Shown here one piece after another: positions 23,971 to 34,522 of a stretch of DNA of 64,000 nucleotides (position 1 is the first letter of the stretch; each line of letters begins with the position of its first letter). A program made the translations under genes and the position numbers. Below the pieces are notes generated by a model. It did no database searches, was not told the origin of the DNA, and was given only the letters and a program-made list of their open reading frames with translations. This stretch comes from Micromonospora terminaliae (GTDB lineage: Bacteria > Actinomycetota > Actinomycetes > Mycobacteriales > Micromonosporaceae): positions 868,001-932,000 of the forward strand of contig NZ_CP045309.1 of the NCBI RefSeq assembly GCF_009671205.1, given 5' to 3'.

Positions 23971-26060
23971 CGTGCGTCGTCCTTCGCGGCCGGTGCGGTC
24001 GGGGCGGTGCCGCCGGAGAGGTCGGCGGGTACGTCTTCGACGGTCAGGCCGGCCGCCGCGGGCGCCGGCGGCGCGGGCTCGGGCTGGGCCGGCGGGGCGG
24101 GCCGGCGCACCGTGAACACGTGCGCGGGTTGCAGGTACGGGTCGAGCCGCACCGCGTTGCGCTGCCCCCAGTCGTAGTCGGTGCCGGTCAGCTCGTCGTG
24201 GACGGTGAACCGCTCGTGCCAGTCGAAGCCGAGCGCTGGCATGTCCAGCGTGGTGTTGCCCCACTGCACGGCCCGGGAGTCGAACGAGCACACCACGATC
24301 ACCGTGTTGCCGGTGTCCGGGTCGTGTTTGGACCAGCAGAGCAGGGCCGGGTTGTCGATGTCGTGGAAGCGCAGGTTGCGCAGCCGGTGCAGGGCGGGGT
24401 TCTCCCGGCGGACCCGGTTGAGGGTGGCGATGAACGGGGCGAGCGACCGGCCGTGCTCCTGCGCGCCGGCCCAGTCCCGGGGGCGCAGCTCGTACTTCTC
24501 GTTGTCCAGGTACTCCTCGGCGCCGGGGCGGGCGACGTGCTCGAAGAGCTCGTAGCCGGCGTAGATGCCCCAGGAGGGGGAGAGCAGCGCGGCCAGCACC
24601 GCCCGGATCTTGAACATCGGCGGGCCGCCGTGCTGGAGCGACTCGTGCAGGATGTCCGGCGTGTTGGGCCAGAAGTTGGGTCGCATGTAGTCGGCCGCCG
24701 CGACCAGCTCCGCGCAGTACTCCCGCATCTCGGCCGCCGACGTGCGCCAGGTGAAATAGGTGTACGACTGGGTGAAGCCGATCTTCCCGAGGCCGTGCAT
24801 GATCGCCGGGCGGGTGAACGCCTCGGCGAGGAACAGCACGTCCGGGTCGACCTTCTTGACCTCCCAGATGAGCCAGTGCCAGAAGTCGAACGGCTTCGTG
24901 TGCGGGTTGTCGACCCGGAAGATCCGGATGCCCTCGCCGACCCAGTGCAGCACCACCCGCAGGATCTCCGCCCGGATGCCCTCCGGGTCGTTGTCGAAGT
25001 TCAGCGGGTAGATGTCCTGGTACTTCTTCGGCGGGTTCTCCGCGTACGCGATGCTGCCGTCGGCCCGGGTGGTGAACCACTCCGGGTGCTCGGTCACCCA
25101 CGGGTGGTCCGGGGCGCACTGCAACGCCAGGTCCATGGCCAATTCCAGGCCCTGCTCGGCGGCCGCCGCGATGAAGTCGCGGAAGTCCTCCGGCGTACCC
25201 AGGTCGGGGTGGATGGCGTCGTGGCCGCCCTCGGCCGCGCCGATCGCCCACGGCGAGCCCACGTCGTCGGGCCCGGCGGTGAGCGCGTTGTTGGGGCCCT
25301 TGCGGTTGACCCGGCCGATGGGGTGGATCGGCGGCAGGTAGAGCACGTCGAAGCCCATGGCGGCGACGCCGGGCAGGCGCTCCAGGGCGGTGACGAAGGT
25401 GCCGGACCGGGCGGGCGCGTCGACGGTGGCCGGGATCGCGCCCTCGGAGCGGGGGAAGAACTCGTACCAGGCGGAGAAGAGCGCCCGCGGCCGGTCGACC
25501 CAGAGGATGTGCTCGTCGCCGGTAGTGACCAGCTCGCGAACCGGGTGGTCCCAGAGCAGGGGGGCCAGGTCGAGCGCCGGGCCGACCCGGCGGGGCAGCT
25601 CCTCGTCGTCGTCGCGCAGCGCGGCGACCGCGGCCCGCACCCGGTCCAGGTCGTCCTTCGGCACGAGGTCGAGGGCGGCTTCGAGGACCCGGGCGCCCTC
25701 GGCCAGGTCGTTGGCCAGCTCGGCCGGGCCCTGGCCGGCGGCGACCTTCTTGGTGACGGCGTTCTGCCAGGTCAGGTACGGGTCCTGGAACGCCTCCACG
25801 GTGAACCGCCAGGTGCCGACCGCGTCGGGGCGGATGGTGGCGTGCCAGCGGTCCTGGCCGGGTTCGCCGGGGCGCATCCGGGTGAAGGGGCGGGCGGCGC
25901 CGTCCGGGCCGAGCCAGACGACGTTGCAGCCGAGCGCGTCGTGGCCCTCGCGGTAGGCGCGGGCCGACACGGGCACGATCTCGCCGACCACCGCCTTGGC
26001 CGGGTAGCGACCGCAGGCGACGACGGGGGAGACGTCTTCGATCGGGAACCGTCCAGTCAC
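23958..26060 (-). CDS. glgE: Alpha-1,4-glucan:maltose-1-phosphate maltosyltransferase
   Basis: 700 residues of the GH13_3 type. It transfers maltosyl units from maltose-1-phosphate to alpha-1,4-glucan. An N-terminal domain begins [24 protein letters not shown], the GlgE signature. The barrel has the [15 protein letters not shown] loop, the nucleophile in [14 protein letters not shown] and the acid Glu in [10 protein letters not shown]. The long [14 protein letters not shown] segment is typical. A Pro/Ala-rich tail of about 45 residues after HVFTV is unusual and overlaps the glgB start. GTG start 38 nt after the glgA stop. With glgA, glgB and glgC this makes a complete GlgE route. Confidence 0.95.
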   Translation of the reverse strand: MTGRFPIEDVSPVVACGRYPAKAVVGEIVPVSARAYREGHDALGCNVVWLGPDGAARPFTRMRPGEPGQDRWHATIRPDAVGTWRFTVEAFQDPYLTWQNAVTKKVAAGQGPAELANDLAEGARVLEAALDLVPKDDLDRVRAAVAALRDDDEELPRRVGPALDLAPLLWDHPVRELVTTGDEHILWVDRPRALFSAWYEFFPRSEGAIPATVDAPARSGTFVTALERLPGVAAMGFDVLYLPPIHPIGRVNRKGPNNALTAGPDDVGSPWAIGAAEGGHDAIHPDLGTPEDFRDFIAAAAEQGLELAMDLALQCAPDHPWVTEHPEWFTTRADGSIAYAENPPKKYQDIYPLNFDNDPEGIRAEILRVVLHWVGEGIRIFRVDNPHTKPFDFWHWLIWEVKKVDPDVLFLAEAFTRPAIMHGLGKIGFTQSYTYFTWRTSAAEMREYCAELVAAADYMRPNFWPNTPDILHESLQHGGPPMFKIRAVLAALLSPSWGIYAGYELFEHVARPGAEEYLDNEKYELRPRDWAGAQEHGRSLAPFIATLNRVRRENPALHRLRNLRFHDIDNPALLCWSKHDPDTGNTVIVVCSFDSRAVQWGNTTLDMPALGFDWHERFTVHDELTGTDYDWGQRNAVRLDPYLQPAHVFTVRRPAPPAQPEPAPPAPAAAGLTVEDVPADLSGGTAPTAPAAKDDARWSS

Positions 26061-26098
26061 CGGTTCAACCTACTGCCCGAGATCGCTTCGCGCTCGGG

Positions 26099-27307
26099 TC
26101 AGCCGGCGGCGCCCACCGACCGGTACACCTCCAGCGTCCGCTGCGCGATGGTGTCCCAGGAGAAGTGTTCGACGGCCCGGCGGCGGCCGGCGAGACCGAA
26201 CTCCTCGGCCCGCTTCGGGTCGGCGAGCAGGTCGTTGATGGTCGCCGCCAGGTCGGCGACGAAGCGCTCCGGGTCCAGCGGCCGGCCGCTGCCGTCGCCG
26301 GCCTGCTCGATGGGGACCAACAGCCCGGTCTCGCCGTCGGCGACCACCTCGGGGATGCCGCCGGTGGCGGTGGCCACCACGGCCGTCTCGCACGCCATCG
26401 CCTCCAGGTTGACGATGCCCATGGGCTCGTAGACGGACGGGCAGACGAAGATGGTGGCGTGGGTGAGCACCTGGATCACCTCGTGCTTGGGCAGCATCTC
26501 GGCGATCCAGATCACGCCCGAGCGGCCGGCCCGCAGCTCGGCGACCAGGCCCTCCACCTCGGCCGCGATCTCCGGGGTGTCGGGGGCGCCGGCCAGCAGC
26601 ACGAGCTGGGTGTCGGCCGGCAGCTCCCGGGCCGCCCGCAGCAGGTACGGCAGGCCCTTCTGCCGGGTGATCCGGCCCACGTAGACCACGCTGGGGCGGG
26701 CCGGGTCGATGCCGAGCCGGTCCACCACGTCGGTGCCGGGATCCGGGGCGTACTGCGCGGTGTCGATGCCGTTGTAGACGACCCGCACCCGGTCCGGGTT
26801 GACCTCCGGGTACGCGGTCAGCACGTCGCGCCGCATCCCCTCGCTCACGGCGATGACCGTGTCGGCGGCCTCGAAGGCGACCCGCTCGCACCACGACGAG
26901 AGCGCGTAGCCGCCGCCGAGCTGCTCGGCCTTCCACGGGCGCAGCGGCTCCAGGCTGTGCGCGGTCACCACGTGCGGCACCCCGTGCAGCAGCTTCGCGG
27001 TGTGTCCGGCCAGGTTGGCGTACCAGGTGTGGCTGTGCACGACGTCGGTGCCGGCCGTGCCGGCGGCCATCTCCAGGTCGACGCCCATGGTGCGCAGCGC
27101 GGGGTTCGCGCCGGCCAGCGCCGCGGGCTCGGCGTACGCCGTGACGCCCGGCTCGTCGCGGGGCCCGCCGAAGCAGTGCACGCGCACGTCGGCGAGGCGC
27201 CGCAGCTCGCGCGCCAGGTACTCGACGTGCACCCCGGCGCCGCCGTAGACCTCCGGCGGGTACTCCCGGGTCAGCAGGTCGACGCGCAGCCGTGCGGAAT
27301 CGCTCAT
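26099..27307 (-). CDS. glgM: GT4 alpha-maltose-1-phosphate synthase / glycogen synthase (GlgM/GlgA)
   Basis: 402 residues of the actinobacterial GT4 family that includes mycobacterial Rv1212c. That enzyme joins ADP-glucose and glucose-1-phosphate to make maltose-1-phosphate. LLTREYPPEVYGGAGVHVEYLA, VVHSHTWYANLAGH and SSWCERVAFEAADTVIAVS mark the acceptor half. VVYVGRITRQKGLPYLL and SVYEPMGIVNLEAMACETAVVA mark the donor half, with the EX7E pair. Position directly before glgE strongly favours the maltose-1-phosphate role over plain glycogen synthase. The ATG at 27307 has AGGGTG upstream. A GTG 9 nt earlier is less likely. It is divergent from glgC across 95 bp. Confidence 0.9.
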   Translation of the reverse strand: MSDSARLRVDLLTREYPPEVYGGAGVHVEYLARELRRLADVRVHCFGGPRDEPGVTAYAEPAALAGANPALRTMGVDLEMAAGTAGTDVVHSHTWYANLAGHTAKLLHGVPHVVTAHSLEPLRPWKAEQLGGGYALSSWCERVAFEAADTVIAVSEGMRRDVLTAYPEVNPDRVRVVYNGIDTAQYAPDPGTDVVDRLGIDPARPSVVYVGRITRQKGLPYLLRAARELPADTQLVLLAGAPDTPEIAAEVEGLVAELRAGRSGVIWIAEMLPKHEVIQVLTHATIFVCPSVYEPMGIVNLEAMACETAVVATATGGIPEVVADGETGLLVPIEQAGDGSGRPLDPERFVADLAATINDLLADPKRAEEFGLAGRRRAVEHFSWDTIAQRTLEVYRSVGAAG

Positions 27308-27390
27308 GCCCGGCACCCTAGCGCGGTTTCGCGCCCCGCACCGGGTGCGGAAACGTGCCCGTACGAGTGGTGAAGTCGGTGCGGTATGGA

Positions 27391-27396
27391 TAGCGT
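27391..27396 (+). promoter_or_regulatory. -10 element TAGCGT, probable leaderless glgC start
   Basis: TAGCGT ends 6 nt before the glgC ATG, and no Shine-Dalgarno sequence precedes that ATG. The same hexamer at a 7-nt gap precedes dgt and sdhC in this window. A -35 element is not clear. Confidence 0.45.
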
Positions 27397-27402
27397 CTGA
27401 GC

Positions 27403-28635
27403 ATGGCTGCCAAGGTGCTCGCGATCGTCCTGGCCGGCGGGGAGGGCAAGCGCCTGATGCCCCTCACCACCGACCGGGCGAAGCCGGCCGTCCCCTTCGG
27501 CGGGATGTACCGCATGGTCGACTTCGTCCTCTCCAACCTGGCGAACGCCGGCTATCTCAAGATCGTCGTGCTGACCCAGTACAAGTCCCACTCGCTGGAC
27601 CGCCACATCACCCAGACCTGGCGGATGTCGACGATGCTCGGCAACTACGTCACCCCGGTGCCGGCGCAGCAGCGCCGCGGCCCGTGGTGGTTCGCCGGCT
27701 CGGCCGACGCGATCTACCAGAGCTTCAACCTCATCAACGACGAGCAGCCCGACCACGTGATCGTCTTCGGCGCCGACCACATCTACCGGATGGACCCGCG
27801 GCAGATGGTGGAGGACCACATCGCCTCCGGCGCCGCCGTGACCGTGGCCGGCATCCGGCAGCCGCTGTCGATGGCCGACCAGTTCGGCGTCATCGAGGTC
27901 GGCGAGGACGGCAGGCGGATCCGGGCGTTCCGCGAGAAGCCCACCGACGCCGTGGGGCTGCCCGACGCGCCCGACCAGATCTACGCCTCGATGGGCAACT
28001 ACGTCTTCAGCACGAAGGCGCTGTGCGAGGCCGTCGAGCGCGACGCCGAGGACAAGACCAGCAAGCACGACATGGGCGGCAGCATCATCCCGATGCTGGT
28101 CGAGCGCGGCGAGGCGAACGTCTACGACTTCAAGGACAACGAGGTGCCCGGCAGCACCGACCGGGACCGCGGCTACTGGCGCGACGTGGGGACGCTCGAC
28201 TCCTTCTACGACGCCCACATGGACCTCATCAACGTGCACCCGGTGTTCAACCTCTACAACTTCGACTGGCCGATCTACAGCATGCAGCCGCCGTACCCGC
28301 CGGCGAAGTTCGTCCACCAGTGGGGCGAGCGGGTCGGCCGGGCGGTCGGCTCGATGGTCTCGCCAGGCGCGGTGATCTCCGGCTCGCTGGTGGAGAACTC
28401 GATCGTCTCGCCGAAGGTGAAGGTGCACTCCTGGGCGCACGTCGACGGCGCGGTGCTCATGGAGGGCGTCGAGATTGGCCGGCACGCCGTGGTCCGGCGG
28501 GCCATCCTGGACAAGAACGTCTACGTTCCGGAGGGCGCCGAGATCGGCGTCGACCTGGAGAAGGACCGCCAGCGCTACACCGTCTCCGACAACGGCATCG
28601 TCGTCATCGGCAAGGGCCAGCGCGTCGAGGCCTGA
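27403..28635 (+). CDS. glgC: Glucose-1-phosphate adenylyltransferase
   Basis: 410 residues, normal for actinobacterial GlgC, making ADP-glucose from ATP and glucose-1-phosphate. [18 protein letters not shown] is the nucleotide loop. [29 protein letters not shown] and FREKP follow, then [20 protein letters not shown]. The C-terminal quarter is a left-handed beta-helix ([18 protein letters not shown]). The arginine- and lysine-containing allosteric region near the N-terminus is present. It supplies the divergent glgM-glgE-glgB operon and sits 31 nt before pgm, so glgC-pgm is an operon. No Shine-Dalgarno sequence precedes the ATG, consistent with a leaderless message. Confidence 0.96.
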   Translation: MAAKVLAIVLAGGEGKRLMPLTTDRAKPAVPFGGMYRMVDFVLSNLANAGYLKIVVLTQYKSHSLDRHITQTWRMSTMLGNYVTPVPAQQRRGPWWFAGSADAIYQSFNLINDEQPDHVIVFGADHIYRMDPRQMVEDHIASGAAVTVAGIRQPLSMADQFGVIEVGEDGRRIRAFREKPTDAVGLPDAPDQIYASMGNYVFSTKALCEAVERDAEDKTSKHDMGGSIIPMLVERGEANVYDFKDNEVPGSTDRDRGYWRDVGTLDSFYDAHMDLINVHPVFNLYNFDWPIYSMQPPYPPAKFVHQWGERVGRAVGSMVSPGAVISGSLVENSIVSPKVKVHSWAHVDGAVLMEGVEIGRHAVVRRAILDKNVYVPEGAEIGVDLEKDRQRYTVSDNGIVVIGKGQRVEA

Positions 28636-28666
28636 TCCACCCGCACCAGCTCAGGAGGTTCCCACC

Positions 28667-30310
<1,644 letters not shown>

Positions 30311-30319
30311 CCCCGCCGG

Positions 30320-31243
30320 TCAGCAGGGCGGTTCCAGCTCCCGCTGGTCACGCTCCCGCCGCAGCTCCTCGGGCAGCAGCTCGCGGAGCTGGTCGGGCAG
30401 GAAGGGCAGGTCGAGCAGGCTCAGCTTCAACTGGTTGCGCTCCTGGTAGCGCTGCGGGTCGAAGCGGACCACCCGGCCGGCGTCCCGCCGGTAGCGGATC
30501 TCCACCGCGCCCTCGGTCGCCGCCTCCTTGATCACCAGCCCGTCCATCTCGACGGCCACCGCCGCCGTCTGCGGCCGGAGGTCCAGCCGGATGCTCTCCG
30601 ACGGGGCGAGCACCACCGACCGGGAGATGCCCGCCATCGGCGACGACGGGGTCACCACGACGGCGTCCGCCGCCGGCGAGATCAGCGGCCCGCCCGCCGC
30701 GTAGCTGTACGCGGTCGAGCCGGTCGGCGTGCTGACCACCAGCGCGTCGCAGCGGTAGTAGCCGTACCGCTGGCCGTCGACGGCCAGGGTGGCGGTGACG
30801 AACCCGGAGCCGGGCTGGCGCACCAGCGCGATGTCGTTGAACGCCACCACGTCGTCGCCGCACACGTCGCAGGCGAGACAGGCGTGCGACTCGACGGTGA
30901 AGTCCTTCGACGCCAGCCGGCTCAGCGCCTCCGGCAGGTCCGGCGGCTCGACCTCGACCAGGAAGCCGAGCCGGCCCAGGTGCACGCCGAGCACCGGCTT
31001 CGGGTCGCGTACCGCCAGGCGCAGCGCGCCCAGCATCGTGCCGTCACCGCCGATGCTGATGAGGGCGTCGGCGCGCACGGCCAGCTCGTCGGCGGGGACC
31101 GGCTCGACGCAGGACGGCACCCGGTGCTCGTCCTCGGCCCGGACCAGCAGCGTCTTGCGGTGGCGCGACGCCCACCGCTCGATGATCCCGACCACCTCGG
31201 AGACGTCCCGGGTGGGGTGCAGCACCAGACCCAGCCCCGCCAC
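30320..31243 (-). CDS. nadK: NAD kinase
   Basis: 307 residues. It phosphorylates NAD to NADP in the cytoplasm. ALISIGGDGTMLGALRL is the diagnostic GGDGT motif. LGVHLGRLGFLVEVEP, AFNDIALVR and DALVVSTPTGSTAYSYAAGGPLISP follow, the last being the conserved NAD-binding loop. The N-terminal 55 residues carry the expected Rossmann-like start. GTG start without a strong Shine-Dalgarno sequence. The 118 bp upstream to the glycosyltransferase gene show nothing I can call. The orientation puts it downstream of that gene, though independent transcription is likely. Confidence 0.94.
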   Translation of the reverse strand: MAGLGLVLHPTRDVSEVVGIIERWASRHRKTLLVRAEDEHRVPSCVEPVPADELAVRADALISIGGDGTMLGALRLAVRDPKPVLGVHLGRLGFLVEVEPPDLPEALSRLASKDFTVESHACLACDVCGDDVVAFNDIALVRQPGSGFVTATLAVDGQRYGYYRCDALVVSTPTGSTAYSYAAGGPLISPAADAVVVTPSSPMAGISRSVVLAPSESIRLDLRPQTAAVAVEMDGLVIKEAATEGAVEIRYRRDAGRVVRFDPQRYQERNQLKLSLLDLPFLPDQLRELLPEELRRERDQRELEPPC

Positions 31244-31361
31244 CCGTACAGCTCACCACATCCCGGGGCGGTCGGCGGGGCGTACGGGCAGGGGAGTGCC
31301 GCCGGCCTGCCTGCCGGGGCTCACAGGTCGCACGTCTCGAACGAGGTCGCCACCGACGCGT

Positions 31362-32561
31362 TCACTGTCGGGCGGGCAGCACCGAATCGAGTACGCGTTG
31401 GAGCCGTCCGGCCATCACGGTCCTCGATCTGTTCTCTTGGATGTACCGCCGGCCGCGTCGGCCCATCTCGCGCAATGAGCTGCTGTCGAGTTCGGTGATC
31501 TTCCTGATCCCGGCGACCAGGTCCGAAGAATCGACCGCCATCCCGGCCCCGGTCTCGTAGACGATGTCGTGGGGGTCGCCCGGACAGTTGGTGACCACCG
31601 GCAGGCCGGCGGCCAGGTAGTCGTACAGTTTGTTCGGGCTGGCGCCGTGCCTGAACACGGCAGCGTCCGCGAGCACGTGGATGCCGACGTCGGCGGCTCC
31701 GATGATGCCGGCCAATTCACGCTTCGGAATCATGTCGAGAAAATGAACGTTGGTCAGGCCCTCGCCGGTGGCCCGTTCGACAAGTCGGGGTTTCTCGATT
31801 CCGTCGCCGATGAGTGCGAAGGTGTGGTCGGGGAGTTCGGCGGCCGCGTCGAGGAGTGCGTCCAATCCGTTGGCGGGGCCGTGTGCGCCGGTATACACGA
31901 ACAGCTTTCCGTGTACGGGGAGTCGGTCGCGCAGCGGGCGGCAGTCGTCGGGACGTAGGTCGAAGTCCGCAGGCTCCGCACCGTTGCTCACCCACTCGAC
32001 CTTGGCGCGTTCGATGCCCAGCGCAGCAAGGTACTCGTGCCATCCGGCAGCCACGATCACAATCCGGTCGGCGCGGCGGTAGAGCCACACCTCCAGAGCC
32101 TTGAGTGCTCGATGGGTCAGCGATCCGGGCCGGAGGTGACCGAGGTCCACCATGGAATCGGGCCACAGGTCCCGGATCTCCAGCACGAATCGAGCCCGCC
32201 GCATCCGGGCTGCGAGCCAACCGGCGACCGGTGTCAGGATGTGGGGGGAGGATGCGTAGACCACATCGACCTGGCCTGGGCGGAAAGCCGTGGCGAGAGC
32301 CCCCAGGCAGTAGGTGAGCCAGTTCAGCACACGCCGGTGGTTGTTGCCCTCGTAATCCGACACGCGTACGCGCTTGAAGTGCTTTTGATCGGCCTCGACC
32401 CGTTGGCGCGAGTAATAGTCGCGATCACCCGTCACTATCAGATAATCCCAACCATCGAGGCGACCGAACAACTCGATGTGCCGGGTCCCCCCGGGCTCGG
32501 AGAGTGGCTTCGCGTACTGGTTGAACACGAGCACGCGACGAGTGCGAGCTGTTGCGGCCAA
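31362..32561 (-). CDS. WbuB-like GT4 glycosyltransferase
   Basis: 399 residues with a GT-B fold. VLVFNQYAKPLSEPGGTRHIEL at the N-terminus, FVLEIRDLWPDSMVDLG in the middle and HGASPNKLYDYLAAGLPVVTN in the donor half are the signature of the WbuB/fucosamine-type transferase family. The likely role is adding an aminosugar to a lipid-linked or surface glycan, in keeping with the PglF/PglE-like genes nearby. The start is a TTG at 32561, preceded by AGGAAAGGAAG, and family proteins begin at the same place. It heads the minus strand of the 426-bp divergent region shared with the polymerase gene. Confidence 0.85.
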   Translation of the reverse strand: MAATARTRRVLVFNQYAKPLSEPGGTRHIELFGRLDGWDYLIVTGDRDYYSRQRVEADQKHFKRVRVSDYEGNNHRRVLNWLTYCLGALATAFRPGQVDVVYASSPHILTPVAGWLAARMRRARFVLEIRDLWPDSMVDLGHLRPGSLTHRALKALEVWLYRRADRIVIVAAGWHEYLAALGIERAKVEWVSNGAEPADFDLRPDDCRPLRDRLPVHGKLFVYTGAHGPANGLDALLDAAAELPDHTFALIGDGIEKPRLVERATGEGLTNVHFLDMIPKRELAGIIGAADVGIHVLADAAVFRHGASPNKLYDYLAAGLPVVTNCPGDPHDIVYETGAGMAVDSSDLVAGIRKITELDSSSLREMGRRGRRYIQENRSRTVMAGRLQRVLDSVLPARQ

Positions 32562-32699
32562 CGGTCTTCCTTTCCTGCGCGGACAGAATCCGCTTCCCTT
32601 CGGCTTGCCGAACCACTACGTGCCGCACCCTTTTGCGGACAGTCAATTTCTACCGAGCGATCGTGTGGCCGGGATCTGGTTCACGTTTGGCGAGGAGAA

Positions 32700-32810
32700 A
32701 TGACTTTCTCTTCCGTTCTGTCGTCCGGTCGCGGTCGGCCCGACGGTCCGCCGTTACTGGTGCTGCCGAGGACTCCTCCCACGAATAACGCCCGTTTGTG
32801 CGGGAGGTAA
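32700..32810 (+). CDS. Possible 36-residue leader ORF before polymerase gene
   Basis: GAGGAG directly before an ATG opens a 36-codon frame starting MTFSSVLSS and ending in TAA at 32810, 177 nt before the polymerase gene. Its Shine-Dalgarno sequence is better than those of most genes here. The peptide (Pro- and Arg-rich) resembles nothing I know. Inverted repeats follow. It may be a leader peptide or a chance frame. Confidence 0.35.
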   Translation: MTFSSVLSSGRGRPDGPPLLVLPRTPPTNNARLCGR

Positions 32811-32862
32811 CCTCGCGGGCTTCCGGTCGTTGAGTCGAATGGCCTTGCCATAAGCGGTGGAT

Positions 32863-32890
32863 GCGTGGGCACCCGAAGGTGTGCCCACGC
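32863..32890 (+). repeat. 10-bp hairpin in polymerase-gene leader
   Basis: Arms 32863-32872 and 32881-32890 (GCGTGGGCAC and its complement) enclose an 8-nt loop, about 100 nt before the polymerase start. It could be an attenuator or terminator within the leader. A T-containing stretch follows, but there is no clean T-run. Confidence 0.45.
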
Positions 32891-32987
32891 TCATTGCTGT
32901 ACGAGTGGCCGCACTGCCGTCGTCAGGACGGGCGAGGCGGTGCCGGGCGACGGTGGACACCAGATCTGACCGGCGGAGGGAGATGTC

Positions 32988-34520
32988 GTGCGAGGGGTTC
33001 GTTTCTCCGGGACTTCGCACGGTCAGTGGCGCTTCGACGCGGCCGGTGGTCGCCCCGGTCCCACCGGGCACTTCGCGCCGCTCTCACCGGTGCCGGGCCC
33101 CATGGGCCTCGGGGCCCTGGAAGGCCACACGCCGGCACGTGGCTTGCTCACGCCGGTCGCGCTCCTGATGTTCCCGGCGCTGGCAGCGTTGGGGCGCTAC
33201 GCGACCGCCGACCTGTCTCCCGCGATCTTTCCGAACTTCTACGTGCTGCTGTGCGCTCTCACCGTCCTGCCGGCGCTGGCCGGCCTCCTCAGGTCCGGCG
33301 CTTCGCGTCGGGCCGTGCCGACGGCCTTCCTGATCCTGGTACTGCTGTGGGTGCTGTGGGCGCCCCTCACCCTGGTCTGGGCCCCCGATGTCAGCTTCGG
33401 CGTGAACCGGATCTCACTCGCCTCCGCGGCGCTCGTCAGTGGCCTGTGTGTGCTCGGACTGGCCGCCGCCACGTCGAACGGTCTGCACATCCTCAGGATG
33501 GGCTGGACGCTGGCGTTCGTGGTGACCGGCGCCGTAGCCCTGTGGGAGTTGGACACGGGCCGGCACCTCGACACCAATCAGGCGGTGGTGCAGTCCAGCA
33601 TCCACGTCGTCGCCAGCACCTTCTACAACCCCAACAACTACGCGGGTTTCCTCCTCGCCTGCCTGCCATTCCTGATCTGGAACGCCATCGTCGCGAGAGC
33701 CGCCTGGTCGCGGTATCTCCACATCGCGCTGGTCGCGGGGTGGTGGGTGCTCATCGCGGCCACGCAGAGCCGGACCGGCATCGTCGGTGCCGTCGTCGCG
33801 GCGCCGCTGCTCGTCTACTGGTTGATCCGATCGGCGATGCTCAGACGGCGTCAGATCGCCCTGCCACTCATGCTCCTTGCCTTCGGTGTGGTCGCCGGCC
33901 TGTCGTTCCTGCCCCTGGCAGCGCTGGGGCAGCAGGCCCTGACGGACCTGCAATCGCAGTTCACGCCCGGTGACGGCATCAGCGCCTCGGACCAGGCGAG
34001 GCTGAACCTGACCATGCTCGGCTGGCGGATGTTCCTCGATTCGTGGATGCTCGGCCACGGCGCCGGAGCGTTCGCGAGCAACGCCAGTTACTGGGGCGGG
34101 CTCGAACTGTACGGATTGACGAACGCGCACAACGGCATCGTCGAGATCGCGGCGGAATATGGCCTTCCGCTGCTGCTGCCGCTGGTCGCCGTGATCTTCG
34201 CGGTGGCGCGCGCGGCGATCGCCCGGCACCCGGCCGCCACCCGCGCCGACCTGCTCGACTTCCGCATGGTGGCCGTGCTGGGGCTGAGCGCGGTCGTGGC
34301 GAGCAACCTGGTCGCGAGTTCCATCCTGTTGTCGCCCTGGTGGTGGCTGCTGCTCGGCCAACTGGCGGCGCAGGCGTGGCTGCTGCCGCGGCAGTGGATC
34401 GACGCGGAGCGGACGCGCGCGGAGGCCGTGAACGGCCGCGGCCGCCACCGGATCCGGACGGGTGGCGGCCCGCCCGATCCCCGAAGGCCGTTCGCGGATG
34501 CCCGGGTGGCGGGCTACTAG
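32988..34520 (+). CDS. Wzy/O-antigen ligase-family membrane protein
   Basis: 510 residues. About 50 polar residues precede ten to twelve membrane segments. The large outer loop holds TFYNPNNYAGFLLACLPF (the Asn-Pro-Asn motif) and ends GHGAGAFASN and NAHNGIVEIAAEYGLPLL, both hallmarks of the Wzy_C/WaaL family. It polymerises or ligates lipid-linked glycan repeat units outside the membrane. Polymerase and ligase cannot be told apart by sequence. The flippase gene 2 nt downstream favours a Wzx/Wzy pathway. The GTG at 32988 has GGAGGG 7 nt upstream. Confidence 0.85.
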   Translation: MRGVRFSGTSHGQWRFDAAGGRPGPTGHFAPLSPVPGPMGLGALEGHTPARGLLTPVALLMFPALAALGRYATADLSPAIFPNFYVLLCALTVLPALAGLLRSGASRRAVPTAFLILVLLWVLWAPLTLVWAPDVSFGVNRISLASAALVSGLCVLGLAAATSNGLHILRMGWTLAFVVTGAVALWELDTGRHLDTNQAVVQSSIHVVASTFYNPNNYAGFLLACLPFLIWNAIVARAAWSRYLHIALVAGWWVLIAATQSRTGIVGAVVAAPLLVYWLIRSAMLRRRQIALPLMLLAFGVVAGLSFLPLAALGQQALTDLQSQFTPGDGISASDQARLNLTMLGWRMFLDSWMLGHGAGAFASNASYWGGLELYGLTNAHNGIVEIAAEYGLPLLLPLVAVIFAVARAAIARHPAATRADLLDFRMVAVLGLSAVVASNLVASSILLSPWWWLLLGQLAAQAWLLPRQWIDAERTRAEAVNGRGRHRIRTGGGPPDPRRPFADARVAGY

Positions 34521-34522
34521 AC

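Larger units (their letters stand above)
32562..32987. other. AT-richer divergent intergenic region
   Basis: This 426-bp region between the TTG of the WbuB-like gene and the GTG of the polymerase gene is visibly less GC-rich than its surroundings. It contains the small ORF at 32700 and the hairpin at 32863. Minus-strand TTGACT near 32642-32647 could be a -35 for the WbuB-like gene, but no matching -10 at good spacing is visible. Confidence 0.5.

Noticed and set aside
23971..25251. Upstream in-frame extension of glgB through glgE
   Set aside because: The added sequence is a shifted frame of glgE with no recognisable domain, while GlgB homologues start at the ATG at 23970.
32861..33973. Alternative frame starting at the hairpin before the polymerase gene
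   Set aside because: It overlaps the polymerase gene in another frame and gives an Arg/Gly/Pro-rich sequence with no membrane segments, unlike the clear Wzy_C motifs in the true frame.
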